Source of the DNA: Chloroflexota bacterium
GTDB lineage: Bacteria; Chloroflexota; Anaerolineae; Anaerolineales; UBA11579
Length of the DNA: 64,000 nt
Direction: 5' to 3'
NCBI GenBank assembly: GCA_016191875.1
Contig: JACPVG010000004.1
Location: forward strand, 65,832-129,831
Shown: piece after piece, positions 36,723-45,260 of the stretch
How positions within the stretch are numbered: the first letter of the stretch is position 1
How the letters are laid out: each line of letters opens with the position of its first letter
The notes under the pieces: model-generated
What the model saw: only the letters and a program-made list of their open reading frames with translations
What the model was told of the DNA's origin: nothing
The model's database searches: none
Program-made: the position numbers and the translations under genes

Positions 36723-38513
36723 TTATCCCTCAACGCTGATCTGATCCTTGCCCTGCCGTTTCGCCCGATAGAGCAGGTCATCCGCGCGCGCCAGCAGCGT
36801 TTGGGCCGTATCCCCTGCCGTCAGTCCGCACAGCCCGACGCTCACGGTTAGGGTTTTCAGGGCGGCGTGCACCTGGGTCCAGCCATAGCCCGCCAGCGCA
36901 GCCCGGATGGTTTCGCACACAGTCTGCGCCCGGTCGAGCGGCGTTTCAACCAGGATGAGCAGGAATTCATCCCCGCCGTAGCGCCCGATCACGTCCACCG
37001 TGCGGGTGTAATCGCGCAGCAGCCGCGCCACACTGCGCAGGACTTCATCGCCCACCAGATGCGAGCAGGTGTCGTTAACGGATTTGAAGTCATCCAGGTC
37101 GAGCATCACAATGCTCAACGGGTGCCCGAAACGGCTGGCGCGCTCCACTTCGCGGGCCAGCTGGATATCCAGCCAGCGGCGGTTGGCGATGCTGGTAAGT
37201 CCGTCTTCGCGCGCCAGTTGCTTGAGCGTTTCGGCCTGCGAGTGCAGCTGGGCAAGCAACTGCTCCTTCTGCCGGTCGCTCTCCTGGGCCGCGTCCAGAG
37301 CATAAGCCAGTTCGTGGCGTTTGCGCCGTTCGGCATCCGCCTCGCGGCGAGCCTGCTGCACCTCGGCGCCCCCCAGCAGGGCGCGGATGCGGCGCTGCGT
37401 CTCCACGCCCATGACGCGCTGCTCGGTCTCGTAGAAGGCCCGGAAATGCTCCAGCGCCTTGGCCGGGTCGGCCTGTTGCTCATGGGCCTGTGAGAGCAGC
37501 CGGTGAATCTTGCCAACCTGCGGCTGGATGACGTGTCGCTCGGCCAGGGTCAGCGCCTGATGCAGCAGGCTGATGGCCTGTTCCGTCCGCCCTTGCGCCA
37601 GGGCGTTCTGTCCCTGAGCCAGCAAGGCTTCCGTCTCGCCGGAGACGTCTTCTGTCTGGCGCACCAGCGCCAGGGCCCGCTCCAGCGACGCCCCGGCCCG
37701 CGGGTGGTCGCCGGTTTCCGCTTGTGTGATGCCCAGCGCCAGCCAGGCCAGGCCCTGGTCGTTGAGGTTGCCGGTCTGCTGGCTCAATGCCAGAGCATGT
37801 TGGAGGCGGTCGAGCGCCGCGCTGTGGTCGCCCAGGCCGGCCAGGGCGCGGCCCAGTTCCAGCAGGATGGTGCTCTCGAGGGCGCGGTCGTTGGTCTGCT
37901 GGTTGAGCGCCAGGCCGCGCTGGAAGTACTCCTGGGCGTGGGCGTGGTCGCCGATCTCGGCCAGTATGCTCCCGATGTTATGGAGGGCATAGGCGGCCGA
38001 TTCCGGGTCGGGGACGGTTTCGGCGGCTTCCAGGCTGGCGAACAGGGACTCGAGCGCTTCGGGGAACTGGCCGTTGTCGCGCTGCACCAAGGCGATGTTG
38101 TTGAGCGAACCGGATTCGCCCGCCTGGTCGCCGATGGCGCGCCGCAGGTCCAGGCTGCGCTGGAAATTCTCCAGCGCGTCGGCGGAACGGCTCTGGCGGC
38201 TGTAGATGTTGCCGATCAGGTTGAGGGCGTTGGCCTCGCCGCGCCGGTCGCCCAGGCTCTGGAACAGGCTGTGGGCCTGCCAGGCCTGGTCGAGCACGTC
38301 GTCGCCCTCACCGAGGATGAAGCGGCACAGGCTGATGAGATAGGCGCCTTCCGCCAGGCCGTTCTGGTAGTCGATGCTCAGAGCCAGGTCGCGCGCCTGA
38401 TGGCACAGCGACAGCGCCTGGCGCGTATCCTGATGGCGCAGGCTGTGGGCGCGCTGGTTGAGAGCATCCACCTCGAACGGGCGCGGCAGGTCGGAGGGCG
38501 CGGGCAGGGCCAT
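36723..38513 (-). CDS. TPR-repeat diguanylate cyclase (GGDEF)
   Basis: 596 residues. About residues 15-360 are ten or so tetratricopeptide repeats (ALNLIGNIYSRQ, SLNNIALVQRDNGQ, ALHNIGSILAEIGDH, ALGITQAETGDH). A coiled coil (about 365-420) leads to a GGDEF domain with the intact active loop GRYGGDEFLLIL, so it should make cyclic di-GMP. No EAL domain. The TPR array likely receives a protein signal. TAGAAT nine bases before the ATG and no ribosome site suggest leaderless translation. Confidence 0.88.
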   Translation of the reverse strand: MALPAPSDLPRPFEVDALNQRAHSLRHQDTRQALSLCHQARDLALSIDYQNGLAEGAYLISLCRFILGEGDDVLDQAWQAHSLFQSLGDRRGEANALNLIGNIYSRQSRSADALENFQRSLDLRRAIGDQAGESGSLNNIALVQRDNGQFPEALESLFASLEAAETVPDPESAAYALHNIGSILAEIGDHAHAQEYFQRGLALNQQTNDRALESTILLELGRALAGLGDHSAALDRLQHALALSQQTGNLNDQGLAWLALGITQAETGDHPRAGASLERALALVRQTEDVSGETEALLAQGQNALAQGRTEQAISLLHQALTLAERHVIQPQVGKIHRLLSQAHEQQADPAKALEHFRAFYETEQRVMGVETQRRIRALLGGAEVQQARREADAERRKRHELAYALDAAQESDRQKEQLLAQLHSQAETLKQLAREDGLTSIANRRWLDIQLAREVERASRFGHPLSIVMLDLDDFKSVNDTCSHLVGDEVLRSVARLLRDYTRTVDVIGRYGGDEFLLILVETPLDRAQTVCETIRAALAGYGWTQVHAALKTLTVSVGLCGLTAGDTAQTLLARADDLLYRAKRQGKDQISVEG

Positions 38514-38634
38514 TGGGAGGATATTCTAGCGCGGAACGCCGGACTGCGATTCTGGGTTTCACCCAACGCGGGCAGGCGGCGATTTCGGGACTATAATTCT
38601 GCCCGCCATTCGTATTCCCTCAGGAGACTCACCG

Positions 38635-39249
38635 ATGAAAACACTGAAGATGATCGGCCTGCTTTTGTTTGTGGCTGTCACCGCCCTTGGTTCGGCCGGT
38701 CCCGCCCGCGCCGACCAGGCGCAGTTCGGCCCGCCAGACGGCTTCGACTGCAAATACTACAACCCGGACCTGGCCTGGTTTTTCTTTGACTGGTATGGCG
38801 TGCGGCCGGAAGACTGCCTGCCCAAGGACAATGAAAACACGGTCAACACGTTCGATGTCGCCCCCGGCCAGAAGGTGGTCGCCTATCGCGGTTCCTGCAC
38901 GGTGACGACCGAATCGGCTTATGCCGCCACCACCGTCACGCTCGGCCACCTGCAAGGGGAATTCGGAGTCGGGATGCCGAAGTTCGTCTCCTCTGCCTGC
39001 ATCGTCCTGACCGACGGCATCCTGGGCGACACCACCATCCTGACCTACGCCATCAAGAACCGGACGCTCTACGACCAGTTCGCCAGCGGCGAGGTGGTGC
39101 TCTGGTACGCCGACGGGACGGCCAACTGGGCGCCCTGCACCACGTATATTTATGGCGCTGACCTGGAAGCGGAAGGCAACCCGGTGTTCGGCGCGGCCTC
39201 CTGCACCATCACCGGCGCGGTGACGGCCTTCGGCCCGGCGAAGAAGTAA
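38635..39249 (+). CDS. Secreted protein of unknown function
   Basis: 204 residues with a classical signal peptide (MKTLKMIGLLLFVAV, cleavage after GPARA). The mature part contains six or more Cys in a beta-rich sequence (FDCKYYNPD, YRGSCTVTTES, WAPCTTYIYG, AASCTITGAV), probably disulfide-bonded. TATAAT at 38592-38597 and AGGAG before the ATG. Family unknown. Confidence 0.68.
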   Translation: MKTLKMIGLLLFVAVTALGSAGPARADQAQFGPPDGFDCKYYNPDLAWFFFDWYGVRPEDCLPKDNENTVNTFDVAPGQKVVAYRGSCTVTTESAYAATTVTLGHLQGEFGVGMPKFVSSACIVLTDGILGDTTILTYAIKNRTLYDQFASGEVVLWYADGTANWAPCTTYIYGADLEAEGNPVFGAASCTITGAVTAFGPAKK

Positions 39250-39297
39250 GAGATTTCCCTTGCCTATAGGTTGGGATGTTGACGAGTCCTGAATCCC

Positions 39298-39332
39298 GCG
39301 GGGCGGGACACGCGCCCGCCCCGCTCGTTGTT
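39298..39332 (+). terminator. GC-rich terminator-like hairpin
   Basis: GCGGGGCGGG / CCCGCCCCGC with a seven-base loop and then TCGTTGTTTCT. It sits 50 bases past the secreted protein gene. Confidence 0.6.
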
Positions 39333-39396
39333 TCTCAGAGACCTTTCCCGCGGCTTGACTTGGCGAAGCCGTGAGAGAGCGAGGGAGGGAAATCGC

Positions 39397-40782
39397 TTGT
39401 TACGCACATCATCTAGAATCCGCTTAGTTCTTCTGATTTTTGTTCTTTCGGGCTGTGGTCCTGCCCTCCCCAACGCTCCGACGGCAACAGGAAGTCCCAC
39501 TTCCACAAGCACGATTCAGCCGACCCTGACATCTACGCCGGTCCAGCCCCCTCTTGTCACTCCGCAACCGGATGCAGGCATCTATTCACAATATAACGAT
39601 CCATATTTCGACGCGGATCTGACATTCTTCTACAGTTCTGAGGACCGTGTGCTCTTTGCACAATCCTACCGCGTTCAGTTGCCTGACGGCCGGGAGACTT
39701 ACGGCCAGCATTTGTGTGAATGGCGACCCGGAACAGCCATCAAGTATCTTTGGTCGTCCCCTTTCAATCTCTTGCCGCCGTATGAATCCGGAGGAGACTA
39801 CGGATTCAGCCGAATCGAACATGCTTTGCCTTCGCGTGACCAGGATTTGCTGTTGGTTTTCGCGACCTATCTTCAACAATGGCAGCGTGGCGAGTACAGC
39901 CAATACGATCCGCTCGGTGAGATTAGGGTGATCAACATTGAAACAGGGATTTCAACATTAATTCTGAATGCTGAACAGTTGAACGCATACAGAATGGAGG
40001 GAGACTATTCGGCATTTCCCTACCAGATTGCTGAAGTTCCTGATACGGACATTGTTTTGTTCAACACGCATGGCAATTATCAATTAAACACCGGCTTGAC
40101 ATCCGACTTGCACCTGATTGATATGAAAACCCTCAGGCACGAAGTTCTTCTAGAAACCGGGCAGGGCGGGCAGTTCTCTATCGCGCCGGATGGTAAGTAC
40201 GTCGCCATTACCAAACCGGACTCGGTTAACCTGTTCAATCTGGGGACAAGGGCAATACAACAACTGCTGAACTATGCGTGGTCCTGCATCGCTTGTGACA
40301 CGACCTACTACGCTTCGCCGGTATGGAGCGATGACTCCCAGTCACTCATCGTGGAAATCCCTGTATTGGAGGAAGATGGCTATACTCGGGCATCTGAAAT
40401 CCTTCTGATTGAATTTCGGCTCGATGGTAGCTCTGTGGAGCATCAATTCTCTATCGAATCCTCTTCCCGTTCTGATGTGATCTTCTCGCCCGACCTCTCA
40501 TTGGCGATCTATCAGGACCATGTCTCAAGGGTCGTTCGGGTCATAGACCTGGCGACTGATAGCCTAGTTACCGAATTCATGCTGCCGATGGCAATCAATG
40601 AAGCAGAAGACTGGCTGGATGACTCTTCCTTCATCGTCTTAGGGCGACCTTCAAATACTGCTGAGGGTGCACAGCAGCGCTTCTATGTTGTCAATATCGA
40701 AGATGGCACACTGGTCCAATATATCCCGCCCCCGGTTGTCCCGCCGGATGTTTCGTTGTCCTGCACCCCTCCACCCCCGTAA
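39397..40782 (+). CDS. Lipoprotein with WD40/TolB-like beta-propeller
   Basis: 461 residues from a TTG start at 39397, chosen because GGGAGGG lies seven bases upstream and the product then begins directly with a lipoprotein signal (RLVLLIFVLSGCGP). A Thr/Ser/Pro linker is followed by repeated beta-strand blades (GQFSIAPDGKYVAITKP, SPVWSDDSQSLIVEIP, VIFSPDLSLAIYQDH) typical of TolB/DPP-type propellers. GC is visibly lower than in neighbouring genes. Surface binding protein; ligand unknown. Confidence 0.72.
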   Translation: MLRTSSRIRLVLLIFVLSGCGPALPNAPTATGSPTSTSTIQPTLTSTPVQPPLVTPQPDAGIYSQYNDPYFDADLTFFYSSEDRVLFAQSYRVQLPDGRETYGQHLCEWRPGTAIKYLWSSPFNLLPPYESGGDYGFSRIEHALPSRDQDLLLVFATYLQQWQRGEYSQYDPLGEIRVINIETGISTLILNAEQLNAYRMEGDYSAFPYQIAEVPDTDIVLFNTHGNYQLNTGLTSDLHLIDMKTLRHEVLLETGQGGQFSIAPDGKYVAITKPDSVNLFNLGTRAIQQLLNYAWSCIACDTTYYASPVWSDDSQSLIVEIPVLEEDGYTRASEILLIEFRLDGSSVEHQFSIESSSRSDVIFSPDLSLAIYQDHVSRVVRVIDLATDSLVTEFMLPMAINEAEDWLDDSSFIVLGRPSNTAEGAQQRFYVVNIEDGTLVQYIPPPVVPPDVSLSCTPPPP

Positions 40783-40793
40783 AGACGGCCGAT

Positions 40794-41675
40794 CTACTTC
40801 AATCGTGCCGGCCGCCTCGGAATCAGCGCCGGCGTGCCGGCCTTGTAGGCTTCGTAGTCCGGCCGGCCGGCCCATTTCTCGTCGGCGCGGGCTTCCAGCA
40901 GCGGGATGCCGCTGACGCGGGTGAGTAACAAGGTGACAAATACCGGGGAGATTAGTGTCACAAACTGCCAGCCCCGCAGGGCGGGGAAGGCGATGATCGC
41001 AATGCCCAGCCACAGAACGATCTCCCCGAAGTAGTTGGGATGGCGTGACCAGGTCCAAAGACCCACGTTGATGAACTTGCCTTTGTTGGCGGGCGCGGCG
41101 TTGAAGGCCCGTTTCTGCCAGTCGGCGATGACCTCTATGCCAAAGCCGAGCAACCACACCAGCAGGCCGGCGAGGGCGAAGGCATCCAGCGGCAGCCGGT
41201 GGGCGGAGGTGATGGCCGCCAGCGCCGCCGCCAGCGTGAACGAAACCCACAGTCCTTGCAGCGTCCAGGCCAGCAGGAAGCGGGCGAAAGAGGGCTTGAT
41301 CTCGCGGAAGCGGCGGTCTTCCCCGGCGGCCCGGATGCGGCTGAACAGGAACGCGCCCAGCCGCAGCGCCCATACAGCCACCAGCCCGGCCAGCAGGTAC
41401 GTACGCGCATCCGGGGCGGGGGACAGCGCCAGAGCCAATCCAGTGACGCCCACATAAGTGAGGCTGCCGGTGAGGTCGTAGAATCGCTCGGTCTGTTTGA
41501 GGAAGGCGGGAATGAAGGCGACCCACTGGATTGCGAACGCCAGCAAGAGGCACAGCGCGAAGAGCGGGACTCCGTTCACCGTCGCGCCGCCCGAACTGCC
41601 AGCCAGCGCGAGGCCCGCGCCGAGGAGCAGGACTACGAGGATGGCGATGATGGCCTGATCGTCTGCGGGCTGCAT
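40794..41675 (-). CDS. DUF1295 / steroid 5-alpha-reductase-like membrane protein
   Basis: 293 residues, about seven membrane helices. The C-terminal signature is clear: FINVGLWTWSRHPNYFGEIV, then ISPVFVTLLLTRVSGIPLLE and RPDYEAYKAGTPALIP. DUF1295 proteins share the fold of NADPH-dependent sterol and fatty-acid reductases; the substrate here is not known. AAGGA precedes the ATG. Confidence 0.9.
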   Translation of the reverse strand: MQPADDQAIIAILVVLLLGAGLALAGSSGGATVNGVPLFALCLLLAFAIQWVAFIPAFLKQTERFYDLTGSLTYVGVTGLALALSPAPDARTYLLAGLVAVWALRLGAFLFSRIRAAGEDRRFREIKPSFARFLLAWTLQGLWVSFTLAAALAAITSAHRLPLDAFALAGLLVWLLGFGIEVIADWQKRAFNAAPANKGKFINVGLWTWSRHPNYFGEIVLWLGIAIIAFPALRGWQFVTLISPVFVTLLLTRVSGIPLLEARADEKWAGRPDYEAYKAGTPALIPRRPARLK

Positions 41676-41685
41676 GAGTGTCCTT

Positions 41686-41712
41686 CAAAAAAGACCAGCC
41701 CCCGGCTGGTCT
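41686..41712 (-). terminator. Terminator after tRNA-Glu
   Basis: Reverse strand GACCAGCC / GGCTGGTC hairpin with a short G-rich loop and TTTTTT, beginning six bases after the tRNA 3' end. Confidence 0.85.
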
Positions 41713-41717
41713 CCTGA

Positions 41718-41793
41718 TGGTGCCCCCACGGGGATTCGAACCCCGGTTTGAGCCTTGAGAGGGCTCCGTCCTGGGCCTCTAGACGATGAGGGC
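41718..41793 (-). tRNA. tRNA-Glu, anticodon CTC, CCA encoded
   Basis: 76-base cloverleaf on the reverse strand. Acceptor GCCCTCA pairs with TGGGGGC (one T-G pair); anticodon loop CTCTCAA closed by GAGCC/GGCTC gives CTC; T-arm GGGGTTCGAATCCCC is perfect. Discriminator A and CCA are present in the DNA. Confidence 0.95.
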
Positions 41794-41880
41794 ATAAATT
41801 TCGCTTCGCGAAATTTATGCTGGAGTTTACCTCCGGTAAACTCCAGGCGGACCGGCAAAAAGAAGGCTTCTTGCCGGTTT
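41794..41880 (-). other. Three consecutive hairpins in the tRNA-Glu leader
   Basis: ATAAATTTCGC/GCGAAATTTAT (41794-41818), CTGGAGTTTAC/GTAAACTCCAG (41820-41846) and an imperfect ACCGGCAA-type stem (about 41850-41879). They fill the space between the tRNA 5' end and the predicted transcription start near 41888. Confidence 0.7.
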
Positions 41881-41894
41881 GCGAAGCGCGGGGT

Positions 41895-41923
41895 ATTGTA
41901 ATCGAAAGGCGGGGGGGCGTCAA
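41895..41923 (-). promoter_or_regulatory. Promoter of tRNA-Glu
   Basis: Reverse strand TTGACG (41918-41923), 17 bases, TACAAT (41895-41900). Spacing and boxes fit a strong housekeeping promoter. Confidence 0.8.
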
Positions 41924-42000
41924 CGGGAGGCGCGGCGAAACGTTTTTTGCAGATGATATAATCGCCGAGCTGCCCCACCCCGCCCGCAGGAGACCGGCGC

Positions 42001-43683
42001 ATGTACGACCGCGATAAACTGAAAGAATTAAAAGAAACCAGCGAACGGTGGGAAGAGACCACCTTGCACCAGTCGTTGGGCAAACTACCGGAAAGCAAAC
42101 CCGAGTTCATCACCACGTCGTCTGAACCCATCAACCGCCTGTACACTCCGTTGGACGTGGCCGACCTGGACTACCCGCGCGACCTCGGCCAGCCGGGCGA
42201 ATACCCCTACACGCGCGGGGTGCACCCCACCCTGCACCGCAGCAAACTGTGGACGATGCGCATGTTCGCCGGGTTCGGCACCGCCGAAGAGACCAACCAG
42301 CGCTTCAAGTACCTGCTGGAGCAGGGCCAGACCGGCCTGTCCATCGCCTACGACCTGCCGACGCTGATGGGCTACGACACCGACGCACCCGAAAGCCTCG
42401 GCGAGTTCGGCAAGTGCGGCGTTGCGGTCTCGTCGCTCAAAGACATGGAAATCCTGCTGGCCGACATCCCGCTGGACAAGGTCAGCACCAGCATGACGAT
42501 TAACTCGCCGGCGCCGATGATCTGGGCCATGTACATCGCCGCCGCCGAGAAGCAGGGCGTGCGCCCGGACCAGTTGCGCGGCACGACCCAGAACGACATC
42601 CTCAAGGAGTTCATCGCCCAGAAGGAATTTATCTTCCCGCCCGAACCCTCGATGCGGCTGGTGACGGACACCATCGAGTTCGGCACGCAGACTTTGCCGC
42701 AGTGGAACACCATCAGCATCTCCGGCTATCACATCCGCGAGGCGGGTTCCACCGCCGCGCAGGAACTGGCCTTCACGCTGGCCGACGGCATGGAATACGT
42801 GCGCTGGGGCATCGCCCGCGGGCTGGACGTGGATGCCTTCGCGCCGCGCCTGTCGTTCTTCTTCAACGCCCACAACGACTTCTTCGAAGAGATCGCCAAG
42901 TACCGCGCCGCCCGCCGTATCTGGGCGCGCGAGATGAAAGAGACCTTCGGCGCCAAAGACCCGCGCTCGTGGCTGATGCGCTTCCACACCCAGACGGCCG
43001 GCGTTTCGCTCACCGCCCAGCAGCCGGAAAACAACGTGGTGCGCGTGGCGATCCAGGCGCTGGCGGCGGTGCTGGGCGGCACGCAGTCGCTGCACACTAA
43101 CAGCATGGACGAGGCACTGGCCCTGCCCTCCGAGGACGCCGTGACCGTGGCCCTGCGCACCCAGCAGATCATCGCCGAGGAGACCGGCGTGGTCAACACG
43201 GTGGACCCGTTGGGCGGTTCGTTCTTCGTGGAGGCCGCCACCAACCGCATCGAGGCGCAGGCCTACGAGTATTTCCGCCGCATCGAGGACCTCGGCGGCG
43301 TGCTGCCCGCCATCGACAAGGGCTTCTTCCAGTCTGAGATTTCGGATGCCGCCTACCGCTACCAGATCGAAATCGACCGCGGGGTGCGCAACATCGTGGG
43401 CGTGAACGCTTACGCCAACCCGAACGAAGCCATCAAAATCCCGATTCTGGCGATGGACCCGCAGGGCTACCAGCGCCAGGTGGACCGGCTGGCCGAGGTG
43501 CGCCGGACGCGCGACAGCGGGGCGGTGGGCCAGGCGTTGGACAGCCTGCGCCGCGCCTGCCAGGGCACGGAGAACACCATGCCGCACATCCTGAACGCGG
43601 TGCGCGCCTACGCCACCCTGCAGGAAATCACCGACGTGATGCGCGGCGTCTTCGGGTTGTACGAGGAGCCAACGCAGATTTAG
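42001..43683 (+). CDS. Acyl-CoA mutase large subunit, isobutyryl-CoA mutase-type residues
   Basis: 560 residues, the length of stand-alone large subunits (IcmA/McmA1). The TIM-barrel substrate domain is clear ([56 protein letters not shown]). Two positions set the substrate in this family: Tyr/Arg in methylmalonyl-CoA mutase, Phe/Gln in isobutyryl-CoA mutase. Here TMRMFAGFG gives Phe89 and KEFIAQKEF gives Gln207, the isobutyryl pair, with the family spacing of 118. It therefore probably interconverts isobutyryl- and n-butyryl-CoA or a similar acid, with adenosylcobalamin bound by a small subunit encoded elsewhere. AGGAG precedes the ATG and TATAAT lies at 41957-41962. Confidence 0.85.
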   Translation: MYDRDKLKELKETSERWEETTLHQSLGKLPESKPEFITTSSEPINRLYTPLDVADLDYPRDLGQPGEYPYTRGVHPTLHRSKLWTMRMFAGFGTAEETNQRFKYLLEQGQTGLSIAYDLPTLMGYDTDAPESLGEFGKCGVAVSSLKDMEILLADIPLDKVSTSMTINSPAPMIWAMYIAAAEKQGVRPDQLRGTTQNDILKEFIAQKEFIFPPEPSMRLVTDTIEFGTQTLPQWNTISISGYHIREAGSTAAQELAFTLADGMEYVRWGIARGLDVDAFAPRLSFFFNAHNDFFEEIAKYRAARRIWAREMKETFGAKDPRSWLMRFHTQTAGVSLTAQQPENNVVRVAIQALAAVLGGTQSLHTNSMDEALALPSEDAVTVALRTQQIIAEETGVVNTVDPLGGSFFVEAATNRIEAQAYEYFRRIEDLGGVLPAIDKGFFQSEISDAAYRYQIEIDRGVRNIVGVNAYANPNEAIKIPILAMDPQGYQRQVDRLAEVRRTRDSGAVGQALDSLRRACQGTENTMPHILNAVRAYATLQEITDVMRGVFGLYEEPTQI

Positions 43684-43783
43684 GGCGAACCTTATTTGTG
43701 AATCACCCTCCGCGAGTCAAGAATGCGTAGCGTCCCAACCCTGCGGGAGGCTATTTGTGGAGTAGAGGCTTATACTACGCTAA

Positions 43784-44134
43784 ATGCCTTACTTCTTTGT
43801 GCTTCCTGCCTATGTGTTTCTCTTAGTGATCCTCGTTCTTGTAGCGGCAGTTGCGTACTGTGTCGAGAGATGGCGACCAGCCAGCCGGTACATTCTAGGA
43901 GGCGCAGTAGGCACCTTACCAGGGGTTATCGTCGCCAATGTCCTTGTCACACTCATTGGTATTCTTCCAGCGTTAGTTATTAGATCCCTCGTACTGCCGG
44001 GATGGCTGGAGCAGACGACTGGAGTTCTTGCCGGTGTCACTCTGATTGTTGGGCCGATTGTAGCCTCGGTTGTCGGGGTCATCATTGGCTTCGGAACAGG
44101 CATGTCATTTGTGTATGGTCGAAAACGCCGCTAA
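43784..44134 (+). CDS. Small membrane protein of unknown function
   Basis: 116 residues with three hydrophobic helices (VFLLVILVLVAAVAYC, LPGVIVANVLVTLIGILPAL, LIVGPIVASVVGVIIGF) and a basic C-terminus (YGRKRR). GC is lower than average here and there is no clear ribosome site, so it may be acquired DNA. Not recognised. Confidence 0.5.
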   Translation: MPYFFVLPAYVFLLVILVLVAAVAYCVERWRPASRYILGGAVGTLPGVIVANVLVTLIGILPALVIRSLVLPGWLEQTTGVLAGVTLIVGPIVASVVGVIIGFGTGMSFVYGRKRR

Positions 44135-44218
44135 TAGAGATTTCTGGGACAAAGAGTTGTATCAACAGCCTCTAAGAAGTTTTGTATCTAGAGTTCAGGC
44201 TTTAGTTGAGACAACAAA

Positions 44219-44244
44219 CGGGCGGCCACAAGGGCCGCCCCTAC
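44219..44244. repeat. GTAGGGGCGGCC-type palindromic repeat
   Basis: GGGCGGCC, ACAA, GGCCGCCC, then CTAC. The sequence on the reverse strand begins GTAGGGGCGG. Similar GTAGGGGCG-ended palindromes are common dispersed repeats; a related one lies at 57706. It may double as a terminator for the convergent genes around it. Confidence 0.6.
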
Positions 44245-44264
44245 ATTTATCAACTCGATTTATT

Positions 44265-45122
44265 TTAAGACGACGCCCCCACCGACCCCGCGCTTTCCTT
44301 CACCACCTTCAACCGCCCTTCCTCATCTTTTGTTAGGCGCGCTGTGCGCACGTAACTGTCATGCTGGAACACCAGCAGGGCGTTGGTGTCCAGCGCCCAC
44401 TTCTGCCAGATTTGTTTGCTGGCGATGGTTTCCAGCGGCTCCACGTCGTAGGCCGTCACCCAGGCGGTGCGCTCGAAGTGCACGGCAAAGGTCGCCAGGT
44501 CGGTCATGAACAACACCGGTTCGGGCGCGGTTTCCAACAGCACGCATTGGATGGCGCGGGTGTGGCCGCGCGCCACCACACAGCGCAGGCCGGGCAGGAT
44601 CTCAGCGTCGCCATGCAGAAAGCGGAACTGGCCCGCCGACCACACCGGCACGAAGTTCTCCGGCAGGTAGGTGGCGCGCGTGCGCGCGTCCGGGTGCATG
44701 GCGTCGGCGAACTCGATGCGCTGCACGATGTACTCGGCGTTGGGGAAGGCCGGGACGACTTCGTCGTCCTGTTTCCTGGTGTTGCCGCCGCAATGGTCGG
44801 CGTGCAGGTGCGTGTCAATGACGATGTCCACATCTTCGGGCTGCACGCCGTGCGCCGCGAGGTTGTCCAGCAGGGTGCCTTCCGGCCATTCCAGGTTCCA
44901 GTTGCGGATGCCCTTGGCGGATAGTTTGTCGCCCAGCCCGGCGTCCACCAGAATCGTTTTGCCACCCGTGCGGATGAGCAGGCTGTTGAGGTCCATCGGC
45001 ACCAGGCCGCGCGCGTCCGGCGGCTGGGCTTCCTGCCACAAGGCGCGCGGCACCAGGCCGAACGGGCCGCCGGGGTCGACCCACACGCGGCCGGTGGGGA
45101 TGAGGGTCCAATCAAGCGTCAT
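44265..45122 (-). CDS. Metallo-beta-lactamase-fold hydrolase
   Basis: 285 residues. Metal-binding motif THLHADHCGG, a downstream His (VVARGHTRAIQ), the bridging Asp (LFMTDLATF) and the last His (VFQHDSYV) match the MBL fold of lactonase/hydrolase type. Similar to quorum-quenching lactonases and other hydrolases; the substrate is not evident. No ribosome site is obvious before the ATG. Confidence 0.85.
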   Translation of the reverse strand: MTLDWTLIPTGRVWVDPGGPFGLVPRALWQEAQPPDARGLVPMDLNSLLIRTGGKTILVDAGLGDKLSAKGIRNWNLEWPEGTLLDNLAAHGVQPEDVDIVIDTHLHADHCGGNTRKQDDEVVPAFPNAEYIVQRIEFADAMHPDARTRATYLPENFVPVWSAGQFRFLHGDAEILPGLRCVVARGHTRAIQCVLLETAPEPVLFMTDLATFAVHFERTAWVTAYDVEPLETIASKQIWQKWALDTNALLVFQHDSYVRTARLTKDEEGRLKVVKESAGSVGASS

Positions 45123-45224
45123 GAGGAGTGTCCGTAGTCCTTTGTCCCGGGTCCTGCCAGTCCACGGCGATGTGGACGAAGGACAATGGACAAGGGACGA
45201 ATGGCTGTATTCTACAACACCCCC

Positions 45225-45260
45225 AAAACAAAACCGCCGGTCTCTCAGTCCCCGGCGGCG
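45225..45260 (-). terminator. Terminator overlapping the adenosine deaminase stop
   Basis: Reverse strand GCCGCCGG ... CCGGCGGT stem enclosing the TGA stop region, followed by TTTTGTTTT. Confidence 0.7.

Noticed and set aside
41794-41880. CRISPR-like array upstream of tRNA-Glu
   Set aside because: The three palindromes have different sequences and no spacer-repeat regularity. No CRISPR array was seen anywhere in the window.
42001-43683. Methylmalonyl-CoA mutase
   Set aside because: The substrate-selecting Tyr and Arg are Phe and Gln here, which matches isobutyryl-CoA mutase better.
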